The notes below the pieces were generated by a model. It was given only the letters and a program-made list of their open reading frames with translations, made no database searches and was not told the origin of the DNA. This document shows positions 1 through 12,073 of a DNA stretch of 64,000 nt, one piece after another (position 1 is the first letter of the stretch; each line of letters opens with the position of its first letter). The stretch is from Acorus gramineus (taxonomy: Eukaryota; Streptophyta; Magnoliopsida; Acorales; Acoraceae): assembly GCA_030737835.1 (NCBI GenBank), contig CM060855.1, forward strand, positions 16,993,438 through 17,057,437, written 5' to 3'. A program made the translations under genes and the position numbers.

Positions 1-1200
1 GTGAAAAACTGAGCAGCATGATCAAAAACCAATGGTTGGGGATCAATAATTCTTGTACCCATCCTTCCACCCAAACCATGCATCCCCTGAATGATCAAAG
101 AATATGCATTATGTGTTTATGAAAGGCCAAAACGCGAAATAGATAATTAAAAACTGAATTTGATTGATCCCAAAAATAGGCAGTATAAAATATTGTTGAA
201 ATAGCTACTCTGTTGAGTTACATTTCAACCAAATTAACATCTAGAACATCAAACAGATATCCTTAAAAGATAATCTGCAGCTATTTTAATTTTTACTGCA
301 TTTTGACACTACATGATCATTATATGGTCCAATAAGTAAGGAACTCGGTACATATTGATGGATACCTAGGAAGCATAAACAATTCAGTGAACCTGTCATG
401 TCCGTCACATATCAGACACGGGACACAACACGACACATGTTGGACAAATGTCGGACATATCCTATACAAGTCTAAAATTTGAAAAAAATAATTTCCTGAA
501 TTTTGGACATGCATTAGACGCAATGGACATGGCACAGAGACATAGCACACTAATCAAAGGATGTTAACATATGAGTTGATAGTTGACACACCATTTTAGT
601 CTTTTTGAAAGAATATGCAACCTTCTATACATCATTGTAGTTAGAAAAATCAAAGGCCACCCAATCACAATTTCAAGCCCTCTCTTTTCTTATACTCCAA
701 TTAACACACGACAAAAAGAAAAGTTGCACTAGCAATTAAAACCAGAAGAGACAATAACAACATAAACAAATGATCGAAAACCACAGTGCAACAAAACCCA
801 TCATTAAAAGAACCCCAAAATTCACATACATTCAATGATGGTTGGTTCCGAAGAGAAGACGCACCGTATCGAAAACCGTGGACCGGACCCCCCTCCGCTC
901 GAGGTTCAAAGCGCAGACCAGACCCGACACGCCCCCGCCGACGATCGCGACCACCGGATCATCCGGAACCGGAGAAGTGAAGTTCACCTGCTCCTGTGCG
1001 AAGGACTTCTTCAATACGGACCTCCTGGAGGTGCCGTAGGAGCGCCTCTTCCTTGGGTTTCTGCTTCTGGGCTTGCCAGTGCTGCTATTGGAGGTGGTGG
1101 GGGTGTCTGCTTTGCAAACTAGGGTTTGGGTTAGGGTTTTGGGGGTCCCGGGGAAGATGGGTTTGTAGGGTTTGAGGGGTTGGAAGAGCAGAGAAGCCAT
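1..1200 (-). CDS. FAD/NAD(P)-binding oxidoreductase, plastid-type, 5' part only
   Basis: Partial gene whose 3' part lies left of the window. Exon 1 is 1200..865 (112 codons) and exon 2 is 86..1, running off the edge; the 778-bp intron has GT at 864 and AG at 87-88. The first ~70 residues are rich in Ser, Thr, Arg and Lys with few acidic residues, as in a chloroplast transit peptide. Then comes a Rossmann dinucleotide-binding motif (VAIVGGGVSGLVCALNLE). Exon 2 continues in frame with GMHGLGGRMGTR and DHAAQFF, the GG-R-M motif of the renalase-like/amine-oxidase-like FAD family. Family knowledge: plant members such as Arabidopsis AT3G04650 are predicted plastid FAD oxidoreductases whose substrate is poorly known. 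The splice joins phase 0 to phase 0, giving a continuous GxGxxG...GGRM fold, which supports both exons. The start is the first Met of the open frame, with a TATA-like sequence about 60 bp upstream. Function beyond FAD binding is inferred. Confidence 0.85.
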
Positions 1201-1261
1201 GGCGGGCTTGGATTTGGAGGGGAGAGAAAGAGGGGTTCTGTTGGCTAAAGAGAGGACTTCA

Positions 1262-1270
1262 TCTTATATC
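1262..1270 (-). promoter_or_regulatory. Possible TATA box of the FAD oxidoreductase gene
   Basis: On the minus strand this reads GATATAAGA, about 60-70 bp upstream of the ATG at 1200. That spacing fits a TATA box with a short 5' UTR. Supported by position and motif only. Confidence 0.35.
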
Positions 1271-2058
1271 GAACGGTCAAAACATTTTTAGAGAAATCTA
1301 GGCCGTTGGCTGAGATGTGATTTGTTTTGCATGGGTTGTAATATGGGGTTCAAGAAATGGATGGCTAGATTTATTTGATGAGGTCCAATGTGTGATGCCG
1401 ATGAGAAATATGACTAATGCAGGTATTCTATTTTTATTTTTTATTTTTTTAGAGAGAGAAAATGTACTAATGCAGGTATTATTCTACTTATATTCTTTAT
1501 TTTTATTTTTTTTTATGTGATCACATGTAAACGGTTGTTTTATTCTAGTATTAAGGGCATACACGTCTTTTTAAACACTTGGATATGCATTTGGGACCGT
1601 GAATAATTTTGTGGTTCAAATGTCAAACGCAAGTCCAAACAATTTATAACAAACGTAGTGTTTTCAACATTTTCAATATTCTTTTATTAAATTCTAGATG
1701 TTCCAAAATCTATCAAAATAATGTTTTTGAATAACTATTAATTTTTGAAAAATTTGACAGTTAGAATCACACATCCAAATAGGGTGAAAATCTCATCTCT
1801 ATCCACTGACAAAGATGGGCAGACATACAAGTCTTTATTGGTTTAGTTAGTCAATGTGATCTTGAATGATTTAGTTAGTCAACAATGTGATCCTAAGTTA
1901 AATTTTCATCTAAATTAACAGTATATTATGTAATATTCCATCCTCTTACAACTGTTTAGTCATTGTAATCTTTATAAACAAAACAGTATTTCCTTTTCAC
2001 TCCCTATCTCCTCCCCCTGTCTTTAACAATGATTTTATTCATGTTCCTTTACCAAGTT
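1271..2058. other. Intergenic, AT-rich
   Basis: Upstream flank of the FAD oxidoreductase gene. Long T runs and short AT-rich stretches; no coding frame or RNA gene recognised. Confidence 0.5.
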
Positions 2059-2061
2059 TTA

Positions 2062-5000
2062 GGTGGTGTTTGGTTCAGCTTAAATTCAGCACTTATTCAG
2101 CTTAAAGCTAAAAATCAGCTAAATGATCGTTTGGTTGGCCGTGTTATAAGTGCTGATACAATCCCTTATTCAGTGAAAAAAGGCAAAAATGTTTAAGCTG
2201 AAACAACATCACTGAAATTTTTAGCTCTCGCATTCAACGCATTGGTTCTCGATGTGAAAAGACTACACTACCCCGCTCATCTAACCTATTTACATAGGGT
2301 ATTTAAACCCCTCTATCAACCAAATTGTCTCTCTCCTCACCCCTCTTTGAGCCGAACACATTCCAAAACGAGAGGCTCGACTCTTCTTCGACTGTTGCAA
2401 AAAAAAAACACCAAAACCCTAGACATCAGATCCTCACCCCTGTCGCGGCGCACCTGATCACAGCGGACATGATAGCCTTCGATCGGAGTCCTCTCAAAAC
2501 CCTAGCTGACACTCCGATCTCCCTCTCACCGCCTCCCACAAGAATTAACAGAGATGGGTTCCCTGTTCTCAGAAAACCTACTAGATCCCCTTCCCTAAAA
2601 AATACAAATTAAATGGATCCCTGTTCTTCTATTGATAGAGGTGATTCTTTTTTTAACTGGACGATTGACAGAGGTGATGATTGATGAAGTTCTCACTCAT
2701 GTTTCATTGAATCCATTCCATCGTAGGTGACGAGCCTCACTCTCCCTTCCTTTCTTAGTTTGAAATTATGGGTTTGGTGGAGTTCATCATAGATAGTCTG
2801 GTTTTACAAATCAAGGCATAAATGTGGGAGAACAGGTGTTTAATTGGGAGGATTGCATGTATTTTGGGAGAAGCTGTAACGTCTCTGTATTTTAGCTTTA
2901 TATATTTATTTTAAATATATAATGAAAATTTTAGATTGAAATTTAATTATTTCAAGAGATCTTTATAGTCTCAAGATATTTTGGTTGAAATTTGGTGAGA
3001 TTCGGAGTTCAGGAAATTAGGTTTTTAAGATTTTGTGTTAAGTTATTGGGCTTAGGGATCTAGTCGCGAATCCAGAATATCTTTTAATAGGCTTCAGGGA
3101 TCTGTTTGTAAATCGGATAGGGATCTGTCTGTAAATCAGATAAGGATCTAGTTGTAAACCCGTAATACTTGAGGGGCCGTTTTGTAATTTGGTAAAAACC
3201 CCTTTTATATAACATGTTTTGGGTTAGGGTTTGCATCAGAATTCTCATGAGGCATGAAGGGTGGTGATGACCTAGCTCTACCCATCGAGCACCACAAGGT
3301 GATAATTCTTTCTCTATTGATTTTTATTGTTGAGTGTTTCTCGTGTTTTTGACTATGCTAGAGTAGTTTCTGGGAAAATTGTATTTCACAAACAGAAATA
3401 GGTTTCGAAAAGATCTTTCCAACGAATCTTGAATCGTCTGATTTGGAGTTACGGTTAGAAAGTTATGATTTTTCAAAGAGTTCTGTGCAGTTTCTTAGAA
3501 TTCAAATATTTAGCTTGATGACAAAGGTTATTTGGATGTAAATTGATTGGATTGAGTTATTTGAATCATTGGAGTTGTAGTGGATTATTTGTCTAAATAT
3601 TTTATTCGAGGATTGATCGATTATGGGGGCCTTATGAAATAAATGGATATTGATTATCGGATCATTGTGAGATTTTAATATTTATTTGGAGTTGGGATTT
3701 TTGTTAGGCCTTTAAGGTGAGTTGCGGATTGTAGGTCTATTTGGTACGGGCTCTTGGGATTATTGGACTGAGTGTTGTTGTCAGTTGTTTGTCATGATTG
3801 AATGATTTTCTTATTTATTGATTGTTATGCTAGGTTATCCACGTGCGAGTGTGTAGCGTTCATGCACGTGCATCGTTTGTATTGCGTGGACTGGAGGTGA
3901 GTGGATGTCTCTATATTATTTGAAAAGCATCATGTTACATATGAGCATGTTGTCATCATATAGGTTGATATTTTGGATATATTGTATGCATTGAAAATTA
4001 TGGGATTTATGAAAATCGTCGCATGCTGTATACTTGAAAGAAGTAGTTTTGATTGTGCATGCATCAAATCGTCTAGGTGGCTCAGTCTAGGTGGCTGCGG
4101 TCTAAATTTGACCCAAGTCTAGGTGGCTATGTCTACGTGGCCCGATTTCCAAAGTGAAATCTCTGCGGCTAGGTGTCGTGGAAAGCGGGCATGCGTGTCC
4201 GTTGCATTCATATACATAATGTAGTTTGAATTCAGGAAAAGATTTTTATGACATCACATTTTATTCGAAAGAAAAATTTTATTATATCCTTGAATGTTTT
4301 AAATGGCTTCTTTATTATAAGCTTTGCCTTATATTACAACAATTGTTCCATAGACACTTTTTAACTGATTATTTTAAAGTATAATATATTATTGGGACTC
4401 TTGTGTCCATTCACTGAGCGCGTGGTAGCTCATCCCTCTCTCTTCCCAACCTTTCAGATTAGCTGTTGGTGGTTGTCGATCTCGTTAAGGCGTTGGAGGT
4501 TGAAGCTCATATTTTATTTCTGGAGTACTAGACTTGTGTAAAAGGTGTTGGTCATTTCTTTGGCATGTAGAGGACCCATATGTATGAAGAAACCAAGGCA
4601 GAATCCATTCTTTCTTCTTAAAAAGGATTTATGTTATGTTTTTTTTTTATGATTAAAAGGGCAGAATCCATTCTTTCATCTTAAAAAGGCATAAATAGAC
4701 ATATGTCCCGTGCCTTTTTTTCAAATATGTATAAGCTTTCTTCTGATTCTTCTAAACTAATCAAATTACAGTAGCGTAGTACATGTAGCTTAATCACCAT
4801 ATTAAAGTATCTTTTTTTATAAATAAAAAAATAAGCAAATAATCAAGTTTTCAACCAAACATCAAATTACATTCAGCACTTATTAAATGGACCAAATCAC
4901 CCTTATCATAAGCTCTACTCTTTAGTACTGAACCAAACACACTTATTTACAATAAGTGCTTAAATTTCCACTGAACCAAACAGTTTTTCTTCTGAACTGA

Positions 5001-5080
5001 TTAAAACTTATCAGAACTTATACAATCTGCACTTATAAATCAGAACTTAAAATCAGCTTTCCGCTGAACTAAACAGCCCC
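2062..5080. mobile_element. PIF/Harbinger-like (Tourist-type) TIR element, non-autonomous
   Basis: The left end GGTGGTGTTTGGTTCAGC and the right end, read on the other strand as GGGGCTGTTTAGTTCAGC, form imperfect terminal inverted repeats. The element is flanked by TTA on both sides (2059-2061 and 5081-5083), the 3-bp target duplication typical of PIF/Harbinger elements. Subterminal regions repeat 'cagcacttat' and 'aagtgc' motifs in both orientations. No transposase frame is seen. About 1.7 kb of the 3.0 kb is a nested LTR (2875-4600), so the original element was near 1.3 kb. Positions 2240-2620 are more GC-rich and look like a plant 5' UTR or exon, so it may carry captured gene sequence. The superfamily call rests on TIR and TSD only. 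Confidence 0.7.
2875..4600 (+). mobile_element. Probable solo LTR of a Ty3/gypsy-type retrotransposon
   Basis: Starts TGTAACGTCTCTG, the usual start of plant gypsy LTRs. It holds the layout common in such LTRs: 'taggtggct' repeats near 4070-4145 and a 'cactgagcgcgtggtagctc' block near 4413. No primer-binding site follows and no second copy is present, which is why it is called solo. The right edge is placed at a CA at 4599-4600 because the next five bases (GAATC) nearly match the five before the start (GAAGC). That edge is uncertain because a 30-bp direct repeat at about 4598-4628 and 4660-4690 straddles it. Confidence 0.5.
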
Positions 5081-5083
5081 TTA

Positions 5084-6935
5084 GTGTAATAAATCAAATT
5101 TTTTATAATGAAAAAAACCATCAAATGGTATAATGACTTACCTTCTATGTTTTTGAAATATAAACTCCTGTGGACTGTGGTTTTTTTAGTTGATTGATGA
5201 GCCGAATCATGGTTAAACAAAAATTTGCACGTTAAACAAAAATTGAAGTGTGCATTATCCAACCTTCAAATGATTGAAGTGTGCACGTTAAACAAAAATT
5301 TAAGTGTATACTCAGAATGAATGACTGCATTTTTTTCATAAAATATACAATTTCGTATATTTAATTTAAAAATATGTGTACTTCATCATAAATAAATAAA
5401 AATTTAAAAATGGACTGAAAGCACGTGTAATAGTAGAAGATTGAGTAATGGAGCTCTTTTTTAATGGATTTAGGTCCTTTAGGATCAAGAGAAGATGAAA
5501 TTCAAGAAAAATTACAATAGATCAAAGAGACATGTACATGTGGTTATGTGAATCCCAAAGCTTACATTCATTATCCTTAATTCACCCTCTTCCCCCTATT
5601 AATAATAATACATAAAATTTGAGCTAACTAAAACAGACTATCCTGTGTGAACTCTTAAAATAAGATCCTGTTATTTATACAAATTTGTTTATTATTATTA
5701 TCAGAAAAATATTTGAATAATTTTAAATTAACTTTTAAATTGGTTTTACACAACTGAATCACAAAAATGAATAAACTGAAGAAGAAAGAAAAATATATAA
5801 AAAAGAAGAAAAAATAAAATTAACATATATGTTTAAAAAATAGAAAAAAATATAATAAATAACATATAAAAAATATTAAGAATAACACAAAATCCAATAA
5901 GACAATTAATAAAATAAAATCTCAATAATCTAGAAGAAAAATAAATAAATAATGGATCTGCTGGAAAAAGATGCCAAAATAAAAAAGAAATTTAAAATTT
6001 TAAAAAAATTAAATATTATGATTGTCTTGATCAAAACAATAATTTAAGAATGATTGACCACTGAATGGTTCAGAGGGACCACCCTAATCTTTTGATAAAA
6101 CAATCTTTGAATAATCAACAACTGCTGAATGATTAAAAACAATTGTTTAGTGATTACCCATATGCAGTCCTGCACACACATAATCCTCTCATGCTTTGAT
6201 TTTTTTTAAATGAGATGATCTCATATCAAGAGAGGCTGGTAGTTCTCTTTTCCTTGCACTTGAAGTTGCTTTTTGTCACACACATATTGGAGGTTTTGCT
6301 TTATAAAAAATTTTCCCCACCTTTTGACCACTCTGTGAAACTATAAAACTACAATACCACAATCATATCTCACAAAAATCTTCCTTTGACTGATCATTAG
6401 ACCTTGTACATCACATCCCAACACACCCTTTTGACCACTCAACTAAACATATGAAGAGAATTGCCTGTACATATATAAGTTTGCACTTTATAATAGAACA
6501 ATTGATCATATATAAACAAAGCAACAATCTATTGAAAAGGCTTGTCTGCTTAATTTTTGCATGGTCGAAAGGATTTAATCTTGAACTTTAGAATCTTGTA
6601 ATTTGTTTAGGTAGTAGGCCCATTGACAATAATATGTTAATCATGGTACAAATCTAAAATAATAATATCATTTAATAACAAAGATGTTGGGAATAGTTAT
6701 TTTATAATATTAATTAGTCTATTTGACCATTTTTTATAAGATAAAATTCAGTTAGAGTTGGATCGTATAATGCCTTATCAATTTCTGATGAAAAATTGAC
6801 ATGTGACATCTCACATGTTTAACATATGAGTTTACAATATAGTTATTGTCATTATTCTCCTCACCCCCAATTCAGACATGTAATCTTCACTTTAAAATAT
6901 AAGTGTCAATAGCAAGATTTAACTTATTTTATAAA
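5084..6935. other. Intergenic, very AT-rich
   Basis: No gene recognised. Around 5210-5300 the phrase 'cacgttaaacaaaaatt' recurs three times with small changes, a short local tandem repeat. The rest is A/T-rich sequence with many homopolymer runs. Confidence 0.5.
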
Positions 6936-7140
6936 AAAAACGGATGCGGTCTCGTTAAGTGATGGTGATGCGCATCACAGGGTGATCTCGGGGTCTTGCT
7001 GGCGTTTGTCCCCTCCTAAGTTAGAAGCCTCTTCTAACTAGGAGGAAGTCGCTGCGCGATTCCTTAGTTTTTACTATCTCTTTGCTTTGTTTTATGTTCG
7101 CTTTCTAATCCCCCCCCCCCCCATGTCTGGGTTTGTAATT
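6936..7140. other. Isolated GC-richer block of unknown origin
   Basis: About 200 bp of mixed composition between AT-rich flanks. It contains a short inverted repeat (ttagaagcc...cttctaa near 7021-7037) and ends in a run of 13 C. No open frame of useful length. It could be the remnant of a retroelement 3' end or a captured transcript; I cannot tell. Confidence 0.3.
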
Positions 7141-7375
7141 CGAAATTCAACAATGAAATCGGATAACAAACATATACATTTATTCACACAAAACAAAACA
7201 AAATAAAACAAAACTTAAAAAAAAAACACATGAGGTTACAATATTCCTAATGATATTCAAGCCCCAAATTGAGAACTGACAATGACTGATCTCATCTAGT
7301 TTTTTATGATCAAACAGAGAGGGATTATGATTTATATCATTTTTCACTTATGCACATATTAAATAAATGAGCGCC

Positions 7376-7649
7376 GATACACGCAATCCTTTTTTCGGTC
7401 CGTTTTGCAGTCTCATATACTATGATAACATAGTATATACTGCACTATCATAGTGTATTGTCTTATCATAGTATATGACCTAATTTTTTTTTTCATTTTT
7501 TTACTATGAAAAAAAATACACTAATGTATCTCAGTATATATTTCATTTCATATAACAGCATGTACTTCAAATAGTGAGTGTATAATTTAAAAAAATAAAG
7601 AAAAACGGGATGGACTATAATTGAGGCTACAATAGGGGTTGTGTGTATC
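7376..7649. mobile_element. MITE family A, copy 1
   Basis: About 274 bp bounded by inverted ends 'gatacacgcaatcc' and 'ggggttgtgtgtatc'. The interior carries several copies of the near-palindrome 'catactatgataacatagtatat'. The same sequence, in the opposite orientation, occurs at 22088-22362, 55716-55935 and 62459-62920. No coding capacity. The superfamily is not determined, because no convincing target duplication is seen. Confidence 0.65.
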
Positions 7650-8503
7650 TTTTTCCTAAATAAATATTCCTACATAAATTATTAACCAAAAAAAAATTAG
7701 TGCATCAATCAACCATCTCATCTCATTTATATTAGTATATTAGTGGGCATTTCACTTAGGATAAAATTGATATTTAAAAAATGATATACATGTTATGGGA
7801 CCCTAGCTTAATGATCGATAAAAAAAATTTACAACCACGGGATCATGAGTTTGAGTCATACCATTAACATGTCAAAAAAAACAAAAAAATAAAAATTGAT
7901 AATTTACACTGCAATATACTTAACCCGAGCTTCCATTGCTCCAATAGTGGGCCATAAAATTTTGCACAAAAAACAGGGTTGTTACACTTAATTTTTTTTA
8001 CAGTTTAAAATACAGTCTTATATATCTCATTAGAAATCTAGTGAAACTTATTCTCTGTTAGACAATATATATACCTCGTTAAATTTTTTCGTACACTTAC
8101 TAAAAATGGGTTCAATCAACTCGAAATGGAGCGAAATACACTTTTTATTAAAATATGTACCTCATTAGATAATGCTTACTATTTAAAAAAAATAAAAATA
8201 TTTATGATTTGAGTTTTGATTGATAAAAATAACTGTTCTATAGTCTAACATTGAAAAAAAAAAAACACTAAGGACCATTTGGAATTAATTTTTAAAAAAC
8301 AACTTAGGATCTATATATATGTTAATTGAATAAAATAAGTGATAATGCCAAACAGTAAGAAAATTGGAGTTCAAAATACCTGATTAGAACCGGTTATCTC
8401 AGAAGTGATTTTAAAATAAATTAAATTAATTTGATAATTGGTCCCAAACATGCTAAGTGTATGTCAACAGTATATCAAGATTTGTAGGCCAGTCTATTCT
8501 AGC
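7650..8503. other. Intergenic, AT-rich, with a MITE fragment
   Basis: From about 7972 to 8180 the text 'gttgttacact...tatatctcattaga...atatacctcgtta' resembles the 19839-20092 element (family B). It is probably a decayed copy. No gene recognised. Confidence 0.4.
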
Positions 8504-8873
8504 TAGGGGTGGTAACCAGCCGAGCTCATGAGTCTTAACGAGCATAGTATTCTTCTTTGTTTTGAGGGTTTTTAGGGGTTGAAAACAAAATTTTAGTTTA
8601 AATGAGCCAAGTTCGTAAGCCTAAACCAACATAATTTTGTATTGGCTTAATGTTTTGATTTTACGAAGGAGTTGAGTTAAATTTCAACTGAGTTTTTTAT
8701 AACACAAACGAGTCGAGTTTGAACACAAAATGAAACTTGATCCAGGTCACGAGCCTAACTGAGCTTTAAAAATTATTCAAACTTGTTTATTTATCTAATT
8801 AAACGAGCCTGAACGGGCTCAAACTAAGCAGAGCCCAAGCCGAGTCCGGGTGGCTTCATTTGTTTGACATCCG
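8504..8873. mobile_element. hAT-type non-autonomous element, copy 1 (GAGC-rich family)
   Basis: Begins TAGGGGTGGTAA and is built of repeated 'gagctc/cgagc/gagcctaa' phrases. The same family occurs complete at 22366-22800 (inverted) and interrupted at 63284-63681. The right end is mutated: the expected 'ttaccaccccta' reads 'gtttgacatccg'. The flanks share 'attct' (8496-8500 and about 8876-8880), compatible with an eroded 8-bp duplication. No coding capacity. Confidence 0.6.
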
Positions 8874-9304
8874 TCATTCTTTCAGACATTTCTATGCTCA
8901 CCTAGGAATAATAGGATACTATTTTAAGCTTATAGGGTTATCATTGCCCCCCTTAAAATCTCAATGAATCAGAAGAGAAATCAATGCTTGATATTTTCAT
9001 TGATAATATTTTGTTTTGTTGCATGAAAAATATGCATCAATCCACATGCATTACATGGTTTTTAGCATCATGCATGTTTGTCAGTCTGATTGTCGTTATT
9101 TGTGGCATGAAACGGATCCAAGCCAAAAACAACATTTTGAAAAAAAAAAAAAAAAAAAAAAATTTGTATCCTAAAGAGTTGAAACATTCAAAACCTTCAA
9201 TTGCATGCAGAAGAACATCTCAGATCACAAGAACATGTATATGTGTGTATGTACATACCCATTTAGATTTCCAAGCTCAAGATCCATCGTTGCGCGATTT
9301 TCTG

Positions 9305-9397
9305 AGTTAGGGGGAATGAAGCCTGGTCCGAAATCATTCGTCGTTCAATGCGATCTAAATCGAAAGGTTTCGAACCAGACAACATTCCCCTCAACTG
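9305..9397 (-). ncRNA. MIR166: MIR166 precursor hairpin
   Basis: The minus strand carries both arms of a plant miR166 hairpin. The 5' arm contains GGGGAATGTTGTCTGGTTCG (passenger strand, about 9390-9371). The 3' arm contains TCGGACCAGGCTTCATTCCC (mature, 9331-9312). The arms pair over about 25 bp with the small mismatches normal for this family, with a loop of roughly 40 nt between them. Known role of the family: miR166 guides cleavage of class III HD-ZIP mRNAs (PHABULOSA, REVOLUTA and relatives) and so sets leaf polarity, meristem and vascular patterning. A good TATA box lies about 75 bp upstream. The locus stands alone with no coding gene within about 2.5 kb. The identification rests on the exact mature sequence plus the paired star. 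Confidence 0.95.
9311..9331 (-). ncRNA. miR166: Mature miR166 (3' arm)
   Basis: A 21-nt stretch on the minus strand starting TCGGACCAGGCTTC and ending in CCCC, matching the conserved plant miR166 mature sequence. The star lies on the 5' arm at about 9390-9371. Confidence 0.95.
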
Positions 9398-9400
9398 TCA

Positions 9401-9431
9401 CGAATGAATGAATGAATGAATGAACGAACGA
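9401..9431. repeat. (AATG)n microsatellite beside the MIR166 hairpin
   Basis: About five AATG units followed by two AACG units. It lies a few bases from the 5' base of the hairpin, inside the likely primary transcript. Confidence 0.9.
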
Positions 9432-9467
9432 GGAGAAAGAGATGGAAGCTCTTTCATTTGTGGTGAT

Positions 9468-9480
9468 TGTTTATATACAA
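9468..9480 (-). promoter_or_regulatory. TATA box of the MIR166 gene
   Basis: The minus strand reads TTGTATATAAACA, a strong plant TATA box. A start about 30 bp downstream would place the primary transcript's 5' end near 9435-9440, before the microsatellite and the hairpin. This is inferred from motif and spacing. Confidence 0.6.
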
Positions 9481-11970
9481 GAGGGTGTTAGATATTTCTT
9501 TCTTGACTCAGATGGCTTGGGAGACCATTTTTTTTTTTTTTTTTTCCAACACTCCTCAGACATGCTTTTCACACCTGATGATGGAAGCTCATCATGTGTG
9601 GGCTGCATTTTCAAGAAAGGCTGAGGAATCATGAAGAAGAGACAAATAAAAACTACCCAAAATAGTTTGGTGAACATGGACTTCCCAGACCATGAACAAT
9701 CAGTGTCAAATTTGAATTAATTAAAAACTAAAAAGAGAATCAGATGCTCTCGTGATACACGGGACCATCTCATTTAAAGTTCAACGTTCGTGTATAACAA
9801 ATTAAATATGATACAAGATAAGTATGATATGAATACAAAGATATTTAAAATGTTTTCTAGATATATTCATATCATTAGCATAAGAAATACATGCAAAAGC
9901 TTAATTTTGTGAATGTGGTGACGACAAGTAAAGCTAGTTTTTTTTTTTTTTAATTTCTGAAGAATGTGATAAACCAAATACATTGATCCTAAAGGTGCAC
10001 ACAGTTTGGTGAATATAAGATTGTTTGATCCATTAGTGTGGGAATATTTGTAAAAATTTAGAGTACTTTTTTGTGATTGTGACACCGATTGGCATTTCAT
10101 GTATAACAACACAGGTTGTATAAGCAGATTATTGACTCTAAGCACAAGTTTCATTTGAGTCATCATACATGTTAACAAAGTCTGATATATATATTTTTTA
10201 AATATATGGTCTGATAAGTATCAAAAGAGAAGTTATTTCTTCTAGGTCTCTGACCAAGATTGCAGGATCTTGACATTGAGCTTCTATGCTCAAGTAAAGG
10301 ATCTCTCTTTTTCTTTTTCCCACTTGGGGAAACCCCAAATCTTAATCAGTGAGAGCCTGTGAAAGTTGGGATTCCAAGCTTGATTGGCAAGCAATGAATA
10401 ACAGCTGAGTTTCCCAGAAAAAAAATAAGGCTGCAAAGGTTTGTAATGTTAGCCTGTGATCTGTTTGGACATAAAGGATTAACAAAGGCATAAAATTGAA
10501 CCCTCTTTTGAATAGTTAAAACGAGTTTGTGATACCTGTTTTTGGGACATATTGAACCTATTATATGAGATGTGGACTGAGTCAACTGGTCTTCTCATCT
10601 ATGTATACAATAAAATAAATATAAACAATTCTGCACTACTGACTTTAGACAGTGGTGATACCTGGGAGTGAGTGGTGCACACACTTTGATTCAATATGTA
10701 ACACTTTTTGAAGGTTCTTTCAAACTTGGATTTCCTTCCATTGCAATCATATATTTACGAATATTCTAATCATCCTAGTTTTTAATTTTATTTCCCATCT
10801 TAACCGTTGATAACTTTAAAATGAAAATATGGATATATAGTTCGTAGACGAGAAATGAAACTAAAAGTTGAACTGGTTGTACAATGTATGATTTGAACAT
10901 CCTTGTTTAAAAAACAAGGGCATGCAATTTCTTTTGTGTTTTATTGAGCTTACATATAAAAGAGAAATATAATTGGTAGGGGTTCTTTTTCTACACGTAG
11001 ATCTCATCATTTAATAATATCTTGTAATAGCTACTTCTCATTTAAAAATCATATATGCAACAGTAGCCAGTAGGTACATATAGGTGTTGGTATCCTTTAC
11101 ATTATCACAGGTTACGAGATAGATGCTGGGTGTCCCAACAGTTGCCGAAGGTCTTGCAACAACAAAATGCAATTAGGACAACTATCATAGAGCTTTTTAG
11201 TCTTAAAAATCATCTACTTCTTAGCAGATTTATTTAGAGGTCATACGCATTCATACATTTAAAGAAAGAATTTTCATATAAATGTATATAATCTCAAACA
11301 AAAGGTGTAAAACTAAAAGTTGAGTGATTTTCTGGTTGGATGTAACATTTTCCACAACCAAACAAATGAGAATGTCAAATCATTACACCCACACAATGGG
11401 AACATTTTTCATGTTGTCTTGAACATCGTCTCTTTCATGTAGTATATACATAAGTTGGGAGGTCATCCTACGTGGATATGTGTGTATACATATACATACA
11501 TACATCAATATATAAATTTTTAAAAAATAACTAAACTATTATAACATCAAAAAGAACTCCATGGAGAAATTTTCACAGTGGTGGTAATGCCATCTTGAAA
11601 AACAAGTGTCGCAATGCACAAAAGCTAGACCTGGTTCAGCCCTCCCTGCTATTATTGAACCCAACAGAGAAGCTAGCATTGAACAGATCCTCAAAGGCTC
11701 ATTTCATACCTAACCAAACCAAAAATCCATTCCAATAAATGACCAAGCTTACATGATAAACACCTCAGAAGGCATATCATCATCATCAGAAGGAAAAACT
11801 TAGTTTTTCTTCATATCAAATATAAACAATTGACAATTTATAATGCAAATCCCATGTATCTGCAACATGTTCCAACAATGCAACCACATCACACAAAGTG
11901 GACGAAAAATCACTGCATGTAAGAGACATAAAGAGATCCAATAGGGGGGGATCAAAAGAAAACTTTTATT
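9481..11970. other. Intergenic: MIR166 upstream region and 3' flank of the WVD2-like gene
   Basis: No gene recognised. It contains T-rich tracts (for example 9531-9545) and several AT-rich stretches. The right end, near 11950-11970, has an AATAAA on the minus strand that could serve the WVD2-like gene's 3' end. Confidence 0.45.
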
Positions 11971-12073
11971 CACTCATGACACCTGCATGATCACATTAAC
12001 AATGGGAGACGCATCATTGTTGCGCTGCTTGGATGCCTCGTGAGAGAGGTTGCTGCTGTTCTCTTTGACATGT

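Noticed and set aside
2325..2612. 95-codon frame as an independent gene
   Set aside because: No recognisable domain, and it lies inside a TIR element. Kept only as a possible captured fragment.
9471..9677. Minus-strand 68-codon frame resembling a small secreted peptide
   Set aside because: It ends in a poly-Lys tract encoded by an A-run and overlaps the MIR166 promoter. No known peptide-hormone motif. Best explained as chance.
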